From NCBI GenBank assembly GCA_963764695.1, contig CAVXTW010000001.1, positions 620,001-684,000 of the forward strand: a DNA stretch of 64,000 nucleotides, written 5' to 3'. Below are positions 17,044 to 24,936 of the stretch, piece by piece (position 1 is the first letter of the stretch; each line of letters opens with the position of its first letter). Source of the stretch: DATFRY01 sp963764695. Lineage in GTDB: Bacteria; Myxococcota_A; Polyangia; Haliangiales; Haliangiaceae. The notes under the pieces were generated by a model. It searched no databases and was not told the DNA's origin. It worked only from the letters and a program-made list of their open reading frames with translations. The translations under genes were made by a program, and so were the position numbers.

Positions 17044-19830
17044 ATGGCGCCCAACATCATCCTGCTGTCAGGCGGACCCGGCTTGTTCCAGCGAGGCGAC
17101 GTGGAGCACGACCTCAGCTGGGCGAACTACGTCACGCCGCCGCTCCTGCTCACCCAGACCGACGATCTGAACAAGAAGTTCATGGGAGAGAACGAGGTCT
17201 GGTGGCTCGTCTACCGGCCGGCGTACGAGGCGCGATGGACCGACGATCTGGTCCGCAACAAGAGCGAGACCGATCGGGTCAAGGCCATGGGCTTCGCCGA
17301 CTACGTGGATCTCCTGAGATCGCGGGCGACCAGCCGCGGCTGGAATCTCCGCTTCCTTCACGACGCCGCCTACCTGTGGCGGCTGCTCGCCACGTTCCAG
17401 GAGCCGATCCGGCGCTTCATCTACTGGGGGCACGCCCGCGATGACCTCTGGCTGACGCTCGGCCACGTCTCCACGACCCCGACCCGCCCCGACGAGGACG
17501 CGGTGGTCAAGGTCTCGGACATCGCGACGGCGGTCGCGGCCGACTCCGGCCTGCCGTGGCGGTTCCGCTTCGCCGACGCGGGCAACAAGCACCAGTTCAT
17601 CGGCTGCAACACCACTGCCTTCGCCCGGGAGTGGTCGTCGACAATGGGCGTGTGGGCCCAGGGAGTGACCGGCAAGGTCAACTTCAGCGCGATCCACGGC
17701 AGCGGCGGTGTGCCGTCGCTGGTCAACAAGGCGACCATCACCAGCTTCGAGAAGGGGACCGAGAAGAGCTCCGGCTCGACCTGGGGTGGCCGGGGCGCGC
17801 CGGCCGCCGCCCGCCGGCGGATCTTCATCGACGCCGGGCACGGCGGGCATGCGGAGGCCGGGCGTTCCACCGCGTTCGGCGCGCGCGGCGCGATGGGCAC
17901 GCTCGAGAAGGACATCACGCTCGACATCGCGCGCCGGGTCGTGGCTCGCCTGGGCGGCGACGCCCACCTGGTCCGCGACAGCGACGTCAACATCCCGCTG
18001 GGTGCGCGGGCCGAACATGCCGCGCGCAACGACGCCGACGTGTTCGTGTCGATCCACGCCAACAGCGGTGACCCGGCTCGCTCGGGCCCGGAGACGTTCG
18101 TCCATCCGCAGGCCGGCCCGGGGTCGCGCCGGCTGGCCGCCGGGATTCATGCCGCGCTCGAGCGCCTCGCCCCGCGTCTCGGCGGCGGTCGCGGCTCGCG
18201 CGAGGAGCGCATGGCGGTGCTGGACCCGCGCCTGCTCGGCAGCTCGGCATCGGCCTGCCTCATCGAGGTCAACTACCTGTCGAATCCGCTCTCGGAGCAG
18301 CGGCTGCGCGACGTCGTCCACCGCGACGCGATGAGCCAGGCCATCGCCGGCGCCATTGCCGAGCATCTGGAGGGCGGGGCGCGCCTCGGCGATCGCGGCC
18401 GTGCACCCGCGCGGCACCTGGCCCGGCGCGTCGGCGGCGGCGGCGCCAAGCGCGCGCTCGTCGTCGGCATCAACGACTACAGCCTGGCCGGGTGGAACAG
18501 CCTCAGGAACTGCGTGAACGACGCGAACGCGATGGAGACGTTGCTCGGCGGGCTGGGCTTCCAGGTCGTCAAGCTGACCGACAGAGACGCGGCCCGCGCG
18601 CGGATCCTGCGCGAGCTGAGGGCGCAGCTGGACGCGAGCCGGGCCGGCGACGTGCTCTGCTTCTATTACTCCGGCCACGGCTCCACCGAGCCGGACCCGC
18701 AGCCGGGTGTGCCGAACCACTGGGCTCAATCGCTGGCGGTGGCGGACGGGGGCAAGATCCTCGACCGCGATCTCGCCGACCTGATCGGCACGGCGGCAGA
18801 CGGGTTGAACCTCACGATCATCCTCGACTCCTGTCACAGCGGCGGCATGGGCGAGTCGGTCGGGGTCCCGGAGACGATCCGTGGACTGCCGCTCCCTGCC
18901 GAGCTGACCGCGCTCGAGGGCCAGTCGCTGTCGATCACCCCGATCGGAGTCGTCAACCCGCAGTTCAGTCAGGCCGCCAGCGTCCACAACGCGCGGCTGA
19001 TGTGCGAGGCGCGGCCGAACACGACCACGGTGCCGCACGCGAAGGCGACGCTGTTCACCGCGGTCAACTACAACGAGCTCGCGTCCGATGGTCCAGGTCT
19101 CGCCAACGGGCTGTACACCGCGGCGCTGCGCAAGGTGCTCGAGCGCGGCTTCTCCGGGATGAGCAACGAGGTGGTCCAGCGCTCGGTGGTCGAGGAGGTC
19201 GAGGCGATCAAGTCGGCCAGCGGTCTGGGCGCCGACTGGCAAAACGCCATGCTGCGGGCCCAGGGCAGCCGCATGGACGATGCGTTCCTCGAGGGGTACA
19301 CGCAGAGCGAGTACGGGCTGGCCCTCGGCGGGCGCGAGGCCTCCGCGGCCCGGGCGCGCGTGCTCGACGCCGGATATTCGCGCGGCCTGGGCAGCGAGGT
19401 CAACGGCGCCTGCGACGCGTGCGGCGCGGCGCTGGCCGGCAGCGGCTTTCCCGAGGCCCAGCAGGCGCGCCTGCGCGCCATGATGTCGAAGGTGCGCGAT
19501 GCCGGAGTCGACGATCGCTACGTCAACGGATTCGACTCGCTGCTGAGGACGCTGGGGCCGCGCCTGACCGACGACCAGCTCGCCGCGCTGCTGGACCAGA
19601 ACCACGTGCGCGCCGACCTGGTCAAGGCAGCCGCCGACGCCGGCAACGTCGTCACCCACCTGGACCTGCTCGATCAGCGGATGCTCAAGGGCATCGCGTG
19701 GCTCAACGAGAAGATGCACACGCAGGGAGCGACCCTGGCGCAGGCGCTGCTGCAGATAAAGGACTGGGTGGCCGACCGGCAGCGCGACCAGAACAGCGTC
19801 TACTGGTGCTACGGCGAGGGGCAGGGATAG
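17044..19830 (+). CDS. CHAT-like / N-acetylmuramoyl-L-alanine amidase (Amidase_3) / caspase fusion
   Basis: This 928-residue protein is divergent from the 13-gene operon. Residues ~1-240 form an unrecognised domain with His130 in FIYWGHARDDL and Cys188 in FIGCNTTA. That spacing and strand context resemble CHAT or gingipain-type caspase-fold peptidases (inference). Residues ~258-446 are an Amidase_3 zinc amidase: His266 in IDAGHGGH, Glu288 in LEKDIT, His338 in SIHANS and Glu408 in LIEVNY. Residues ~468-740 are a caspase (C14) domain with ALVVGINDY, His545 in YYSGHGS and Cys597 in LDSCHSGG. The last ~190 residues are helical with a few Cys. No signal peptide is seen. It probably couples proteolytic activation to peptidoglycan cleavage. 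Confidence 0.9.
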   Translation: MAPNIILLSGGPGLFQRGDVEHDLSWANYVTPPLLLTQTDDLNKKFMGENEVWWLVYRPAYEARWTDDLVRNKSETDRVKAMGFADYVDLLRSRATSRGWNLRFLHDAAYLWRLLATFQEPIRRFIYWGHARDDLWLTLGHVSTTPTRPDEDAVVKVSDIATAVAADSGLPWRFRFADAGNKHQFIGCNTTAFAREWSSTMGVWAQGVTGKVNFSAIHGSGGVPSLVNKATITSFEKGTEKSSGSTWGGRGAPAAARRRIFIDAGHGGHAEAGRSTAFGARGAMGTLEKDITLDIARRVVARLGGDAHLVRDSDVNIPLGARAEHAARNDADVFVSIHANSGDPARSGPETFVHPQAGPGSRRLAAGIHAALERLAPRLGGGRGSREERMAVLDPRLLGSSASACLIEVNYLSNPLSEQRLRDVVHRDAMSQAIAGAIAEHLEGGARLGDRGRAPARHLARRVGGGGAKRALVVGINDYSLAGWNSLRNCVNDANAMETLLGGLGFQVVKLTDRDAARARILRELRAQLDASRAGDVLCFYYSGHGSTEPDPQPGVPNHWAQSLAVADGGKILDRDLADLIGTAADGLNLTIILDSCHSGGMGESVGVPETIRGLPLPAELTALEGQSLSITPIGVVNPQFSQAASVHNARLMCEARPNTTTVPHAKATLFTAVNYNELASDGPGLANGLYTAALRKVLERGFSGMSNEVVQRSVVEEVEAIKSASGLGADWQNAMLRAQGSRMDDAFLEGYTQSEYGLALGGREASAARARVLDAGYSRGLGSEVNGACDACGAALAGSGFPEAQQARLRAMMSKVRDAGVDDRYVNGFDSLLRTLGPRLTDDQLAALLDQNHVRADLVKAAADAGNVVTHLDLLDQRMLKGIAWLNEKMHTQGATLAQALLQIKDWVADRQRDQNSVYWCYGEGQG

Positions 19831-20131
19831 GAGAGACAGGGAGTCCACCCTGCGATGGTGCGCGACATCAGACGTGCGCCTGCGCGACCGTGTGAACTCG
19901 TCGCACCCCGCCATCCAGCAAGGCGGTCACTGGATCGCATCGAGGCGCTCCACCGGTGTGCCCGGCGCGATCGAGCTGACATCAATTCCTCGTGGCGATC
20001 GCGATCCCGATCGAGCGATTGAAACTCGGCGCGAAAACGCGCAATGGTTTTTCTTCCAGGGTGGGGCAGCGCCTCTCGGATGTTCGAGAGGTGAGCGGTG
20101 CCTCCTCGTCTTCCGCACTACGGAGGGAGCC
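19831..20131. other. Intergenic region with a small hairpin
   Basis: These 301 bases lie between the amidase-caspase gene and the LVIVD lipoprotein gene. No coding frame is convincing. A less GC-rich patch near 20019-20058 could hold a promoter. A hairpin at 20072-20091 (stem cctctcg/cgagagg, 6-base loop) sits about 40 bases before the lipoprotein start and could be a regulatory or termination structure. Confidence 0.4.
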
Positions 20132-21730
20132 ATGTCGTTTTCGAACTGGAAGCGGATCAGCCGCCGCCTGGTGGCCACCACGCTCGCCGTGTCCGGCGCT
20201 GCGTTCACGATCGCCTGCGACGAGGAGGAGCGGACCTCGCAGGTCGAGTCAGCGATCTCGCAAAGCGGCGAGCAGCGCAGCATGCGGCGCGTCGGTCACG
20301 TCAACCTGCAGGGCCGCCCTGCCTACCAGCCCAGCATCATCGAGTATCCCGACGGCAGGATGATCGCGTTCGTCGGCACGCACACGGGCGAGGCGCCGAA
20401 CCCGCTCAACGGCGACGTCGTCGAGCCGAACGGCACGATGATCATCGACGTCACCAACCCCAAGCACCCTGTCGAGAAGTTCCACATCCCGGTGGTCGCC
20501 GGGCAGGCGCAGATGGCGCGCATGTGTCCGGGCTCGAAGCTGCCCGGCGGCGAGCCCGGCAAGGTCTATCTGATGCGCAACATCCAGGGCGGCGGCCCCG
20601 ACTCGGGCTACGAGGTCTGGGACGTCACCGATGTCACCGCGCCGGTCCGGGTGAGCGCGCTGCGCAGCATCCGCAACACGCACAAGCACTGGTGGGAGTG
20701 CTCGACCGGCATCGCCTACCTTCCGGGCAGCCTGGACGCGTCCTACGGCGTGCCGCAGTGGCGCACGGCGCAGGCGATGCTGATCTTCGACTGGCAGGAC
20801 CCGGCCAATCCGGTCTACCTGCGCACGCACGGCCTCACCGGCTCGCAACCGTCGGGCACCGGCCCGGTACCGACGACGCTGCACGGGCCGATCTCGACCT
20901 ACGAGCACCCGCAGGGCACGCAGCGGCTCGCGCGTGGCGCGACCGAGACCGACATCGTCTCGAATCGCGTCTACTCCGCGTGGGGCGTGGGTGACGACGG
21001 CGTGCTGCAGATCCTCGACCGTCAGAAGCTGCTGCCGCCGCCGTACGGCACCTTCGCCGGGGACCCGAACGACCCGACGGACGAGCAACTCGAGTCGGCT
21101 CAGGTGTCGATCGTCCACCTGTCGCCCGACCAGGGCGGGCACACGAGCCTGCCTGTGTTCGGGATCGCGCCGCCCAGCTACCAGGACTTCACCGACTTCA
21201 AGACCCGCGACATCGTGCTGCTGGCGTCGGAGTCAACGGCAGACCTCTGCCAGGAGGCTCCCCACTTCAGCTTCATCGTCAACGTGACCGTCGAGAACTC
21301 GATCACCGCCCCGCCGGGCACGCGGCCGGAGCCGTACAGGTGGCAGGGCCCGCAGGTGCTGTCAACGATGTGGGTCGACCCCCGCAAGGGCGAGGAGTAC
21401 CGGCGCGGCAACTACTGCACCCGCGGCGCGCGCTTCGGCGTCCACTCGAGCGAGGAGAACTTCTCTAACCCGTTCTACGGCCGGCTGACCTTTCTCGCCT
21501 ACTTCACCGGCGGCGTGCGGGTCTGGGACATCCGCGAGCCCCACGCGCCCGTCGAGGTCGCGTTCTATGTCCCCGAGTCCAACGAGAACACGGGCGAGGA
21601 GGGCTACATGACCAACAACCTCGAGGTCGACGACAGGGGACTCGTCTACGCCGTCAACCGCAACGGCGCGGGGCTCGACATCCTGCGCCTGAGCGGACAC
21701 GTGCTGAAGATCGGGCTGGGCGAGGACTGA
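20132..21730 (+). CDS. LVIVD-repeat lipoprotein
   Basis: This 532-residue protein starts at an ATG with GGAGG 5 bases upstream (20122-20126). The N-terminus is a lipoprotein-type signal (RRLVATTLAVSGAAFTIAC), so it is likely anchored in the envelope. The body contains repeats of the LVIVD/propeller type: IIDVTNPKHPVEKFHIP, DVTDVTAPVRVSAL, DWQDPANPVYL and DIREPHAPVEVAFYVP. These usually fold as beta-propeller blades. Many conserved Trp, His and Cys residues are present, but no catalytic motif is recognised. It follows the amidase-caspase gene after 301 bases and probably has its own promoter. The biological role is unknown. Confidence 0.8.
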   Translation: MSFSNWKRISRRLVATTLAVSGAAFTIACDEEERTSQVESAISQSGEQRSMRRVGHVNLQGRPAYQPSIIEYPDGRMIAFVGTHTGEAPNPLNGDVVEPNGTMIIDVTNPKHPVEKFHIPVVAGQAQMARMCPGSKLPGGEPGKVYLMRNIQGGGPDSGYEVWDVTDVTAPVRVSALRSIRNTHKHWWECSTGIAYLPGSLDASYGVPQWRTAQAMLIFDWQDPANPVYLRTHGLTGSQPSGTGPVPTTLHGPISTYEHPQGTQRLARGATETDIVSNRVYSAWGVGDDGVLQILDRQKLLPPPYGTFAGDPNDPTDEQLESAQVSIVHLSPDQGGHTSLPVFGIAPPSYQDFTDFKTRDIVLLASESTADLCQEAPHFSFIVNVTVENSITAPPGTRPEPYRWQGPQVLSTMWVDPRKGEEYRRGNYCTRGARFGVHSSEENFSNPFYGRLTFLAYFTGGVRVWDIREPHAPVEVAFYVPESNENTGEEGYMTNNLEVDDRGLVYAVNRNGAGLDILRLSGHVLKIGLGED

Positions 21731-21793
21731 CAGCCGCACCGCCCCTGATCTTCAGGTCGCGAAGAGCCGGATTCGGGCGGCTATACTGCCCAC

Positions 21794-23821
21794 ATGTCGG
21801 ATTCCGCCGGGCGCCACGCCCACGTGCTCTGCAACGAGGACGGGGCGCCCACGCCGGATCGGCCGTGGATCTTTCGCACCTACGCCGGGCATACCAGCGC
21901 GCGGGCGTCGAACGAGCTCTACCGCCAAAACCTCGCGCACGGGCAGACCGGGCTGTCGATCGCGTTCGACCTGCCGACCCAGTGCGGCTACTCGTCGGAC
22001 CACCCGCTGGCGCGGCCGGAGATCGGCAAGGTCGGGGTTCCGATCAACACGCTCGACGACATGCACGTCCTGCTCGACGGCATCGACCTGGCCGGCGCCA
22101 ACACGTCGATGACGATCAACGGGACCGCGATGTGGCTGTTCGCGCTCTACGTGGCCCTGGCGCGCGAGCGCGGCGTCGACGAGCGCCGGCTGCGCGGCAC
22201 CACGCAGAACGACATCATCAAGGAGTACCTGGCCCGCGGCACGTACATCTTCCCGCCGGCGGCCAGCATGCGGCTCACCGCCGAGATGTACGAGTACTGC
22301 ATCGACCGCGTGCCGCAGTGGAACCCGTCCAACGTCTGCTCCTATCACCTGCAGGAGGCCGGGGCCACGCCGACCCAGGAGCTGGCCTTCTCGCTGGCGA
22401 CCGCGGTCGGGCTGCTCGATCTCCTGCGCGAGCGCCGCCGCCTCGATGATGATCAGTTCGCCCGCTGCGTCGGCCGCATCAGCTTCTTCGTCAACGCCGG
22501 CCTGCGCTTCGTCGAGGAGATGTGCAAGATGCGCGCGTTCGTCCAGCTGTGGGACGAGATCGCGCGCGAGCGCTACGGCGTGTCCGACCCGGAGCTGCGC
22601 CGCTTTCGCTACGGCGTGCAGGTCAACTCGCTCAACCTGACCGAGAGCCAGCCCGAGAACAACGCCTGGCGCATCCTGATCGAGGCGCTCGGCGTGCTGC
22701 TCAGCCGCGACGCGCGCTGCCGGGCCCTGCAGCTGCCGTGCTGGAACGAGGCGCTGTCCTTGCCGCGCCCGTGGGACCAGCAGTGGGCGCTCAGGCTGCA
22801 GCAGATCCTGGCCTACGAGACCGATCTGCTCGAGTACCCGGATCTCTTCGAGGGCAGCCCGGTGGTGGCGGCCAAGGTCGAGTCGCTGGCCAGGGCCGCG
22901 CGCGCCGAGCTGGGCAAGATCGGCGGCATGGGGGGCGTGCGGGCCGCGGTCGAGAGCGGGTACTTGAAGAGCGAGCTGGTCCGCTCGATGGCGGTGCGGG
23001 TGGCCCGCATCGCCGAGCAGGAGCAGGTGGTGGTCGGCGTCAACCGCTGGACCACCGGGCAGCCGTCGCCGCTCCTGAGCGGGGCCGACGGCGGCATGCT
23101 GCACCTGGAGGCGTCCGACGCCGGCCACGCGCTGGCCGCGCTCGACCAGGCGCGCCAGCGGCGCGACCCGGAGCGCGCCGCCCGCGCGATCGAGCGGCTG
23201 CGCAGCGCGGCCGCCAGCGGCGACAGCCTGATGGAGCACTCGATCGAGTGCGCGCTGGCCCGGGTCACCACCGGCGAGTGGGCAGACGCCCTGCGCGTGG
23301 TGTTCGGCGAGTACCGTGCAGCGACCGGCGTCGGCGGGCAGATCCTGCGCGTCGAGGGTGGCCGGCTCGAGACCGTGCGCGCCCGCGTGCGCCAGTTCGC
23401 CGAGCGGACCGGGCGGCGGCCGCGCCTGGTGGTGGGCAAGCCGGGCCTCGACGGACACTCCAACGGGGCCGAGGTGATCGCGGTGTCGGCGCGCGACGCC
23501 GGCCTCGACGTCATCTACGCCGGCATCCGGCTCACGCCGGCCGAGATCGCGGCCAGTGCGATCGAGGAGGGCGCCGACCTGCTCGGCCTGTCGATCCTGA
23601 GCGGCTCGCACCTGGAGCTGGTCGGCGAGGTCATGAGCTGCCTCGAGCGCGCCGGGGCCGCGGCCGACATCCCGGTCGTCGTCGGCGGCATCGTCCCGCC
23701 CGGCGACTCGGAGGCGCTGATCCTGCGCGGCGTGCGGCGCGTGTTCACGCCGGCCGACTACGACGTGGTCGGTGTGCTCGAGCGCATGATGGACGTCATC
23801 GAGGAGCGCGCGGCCGGGTGA
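21794..23821 (+). CDS. Ethylmalonyl-CoA mutase-type (MeaA-like) B12-dependent acyl-CoA mutase
   Basis: This 675-residue protein has an N-terminal acyl-CoA mutase barrel: RPWIFRTYAGHTSARASNEL, TGLSIAFDLPTQCGY, NTSMTINGTAMWL. A C-terminal B12-binding domain carries the DxHxxG motif DGHSNG, with His555 as the lower cobalt ligand, and LLGLSILSGSH. LSILSGSH in place of the SSLAAGH of methylmalonyl-CoA mutases, and the single-chain length, favour the MeaA/Ecm subgroup that isomerises ethylmalonyl-CoA to methylsuccinyl-CoA. Substrate cannot be fixed from motifs alone; methylmalonyl-CoA remains possible. The stop overlaps the start of the MeaB GTPase gene. Confidence 0.88.
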   Translation: MSDSAGRHAHVLCNEDGAPTPDRPWIFRTYAGHTSARASNELYRQNLAHGQTGLSIAFDLPTQCGYSSDHPLARPEIGKVGVPINTLDDMHVLLDGIDLAGANTSMTINGTAMWLFALYVALARERGVDERRLRGTTQNDIIKEYLARGTYIFPPAASMRLTAEMYEYCIDRVPQWNPSNVCSYHLQEAGATPTQELAFSLATAVGLLDLLRERRRLDDDQFARCVGRISFFVNAGLRFVEEMCKMRAFVQLWDEIARERYGVSDPELRRFRYGVQVNSLNLTESQPENNAWRILIEALGVLLSRDARCRALQLPCWNEALSLPRPWDQQWALRLQQILAYETDLLEYPDLFEGSPVVAAKVESLARAARAELGKIGGMGGVRAAVESGYLKSELVRSMAVRVARIAEQEQVVVGVNRWTTGQPSPLLSGADGGMLHLEASDAGHALAALDQARQRRDPERAARAIERLRSAAASGDSLMEHSIECALARVTTGEWADALRVVFGEYRAATGVGGQILRVEGGRLETVRARVRQFAERTGRRPRLVVGKPGLDGHSNGAEVIAVSARDAGLDVIYAGIRLTPAEIAASAIEEGADLLGLSILSGSHLELVGEVMSCLERAGAAADIPVVVGGIVPPGDSEALILRGVRRVFTPADYDVVGVLERMMDVIEERAAG

Positions 23822-24888
23822 GCGGCGGCCTCCCTGACGCGCCGGCCATCGATGTCGAGCGCCTGATCGCGCGCGACAAGCGATCCATCGGCCGCGCCAT
23901 CTCGCTGTGCGAGGACGCCCGCCCGCAGGCGGCCGCCGTCCGCGCCGGCGTGGTGGCGGCCCTTGCCGCGCACCCGGGTCGGCGGCGCGCGCGCCTGATC
24001 GGCCTGACCGGCCCGCCCGCGTCCGGCAAGTCGAGCCTCATCGCCGAGCTGGCTCTGCGCCTGGTGGCGGCGCGGCCGGCGGCGGCGGTGGCGGTCCTGG
24101 CCGTGGACCCGAGCAGCCCGCGCTCGGGCGGTGCGCTCCTGGGTGACCGGGTGCGGGTCCGCTTTCCCCCCGACGACGACCGGCTGTTCTTCCGCAGCCA
24201 GGCCTCCTGCCTGGAGCTGGGCGGGCTGGGCCGCCACACGTTCACGGTCTGCCGCCTGCTCCAGCACCTGTTCGACTGCGTCCTGGTCGAGACGGTCGGC
24301 GTGGGGCAGAGCGAGGTGGACGTGCACCGGCTGGTCGATCGCACCTACCTGGTGCTGCCCCCGGACTGGGGGGACGCGGTCCAGCTGATGAAGGCCGGGA
24401 TCCTCGAGATCCCGGACGCGGTGGTGCTGAGCAAGCAGGACCTGGAACCCCCACGTACCGGGACCGGGACGCGGAGCGAGAGCGGGTTCGCCCCCGCAGC
24501 CGACCCGGCCGCCGAGTCAGCCGACCCCGCAGCGGATGCGCCCGGCCCCGGCGCCGCTGCCCTGGCCGCCGCCCTCGCGGCGAGCGGACGACCTATCGGC
24601 GTCCACGGCGTGAGCGCCCATACGGGTTCGGGCCTGGGACCTCTCCTCGCAGAGCTTGCGTCAATTCTCGACGACGGGGACAGAGGTGGCGAGACCCCAG
24701 GCGGGCCCCTCGACGGCCGAGAGGGCTACTTCTTCGGGCGCTGGGTGCTGGCCGAGTTCGGGCGCCACGGGCTGGCGGCCCTCGCGGCGAACGGCCTCGA
24801 CCCGGACCGCTTCGCGCGCGAGGCCGGCGGCTTCGATGCGGCGGTGGCCGCGTTTTCGTCGAGCTATCGCCGCTGGCTGGCCGATTGA
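23818..24888 (+). CDS. meaB: MeaB-type mutase-protecting GTPase
   Basis: This 356-residue protein starts with GTG inside a GTGA overlap (23818-23821) with the mutase gene, so the pair is translationally coupled. G-protein motifs visible are Walker A GPPASGKSS (Lys71), the VDPSSPRSGGALLGDR segment typical of MeaB/ArgK, the G3-like ETVGVGQSE, and LSKQD as the base-specificity motif. MeaB proteins load, protect and reactivate adenosylcobalamin mutases using GTP. A ~35-residue low-complexity insertion rich in Ala, Pro, Asp and Glu follows LSKQD, and the extreme C-terminus is the usual helical dimer arm. The neighbouring mutase is the obvious client. Confidence 0.9.
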   Translation: MSGGLPDAPAIDVERLIARDKRSIGRAISLCEDARPQAAAVRAGVVAALAAHPGRRRARLIGLTGPPASGKSSLIAELALRLVAARPAAAVAVLAVDPSSPRSGGALLGDRVRVRFPPDDDRLFFRSQASCLELGGLGRHTFTVCRLLQHLFDCVLVETVGVGQSEVDVHRLVDRTYLVLPPDWGDAVQLMKAGILEIPDAVVLSKQDLEPPRTGTGTRSESGFAPAADPAAESADPAADAPGPGAAALAAALAASGRPIGVHGVSAHTGSGLGPLLAELASILDDGDRGGETPGGPLDGREGYFFGRWVLAEFGRHGLAALAANGLDPDRFAREAGGFDAAVAAFSSSYRRWLAD

Positions 24889-24936
24889 CGGCTCCGCGGG
24901 CGGGGCATAGAGTCGCGGCCGGACGTCGAGGGCTCC

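Noticed and set aside
17068..19914. 948-codon frame on the minus strand
   Set aside because: It is antisense to the amidase-caspase gene, whose catalytic residues are all in place.
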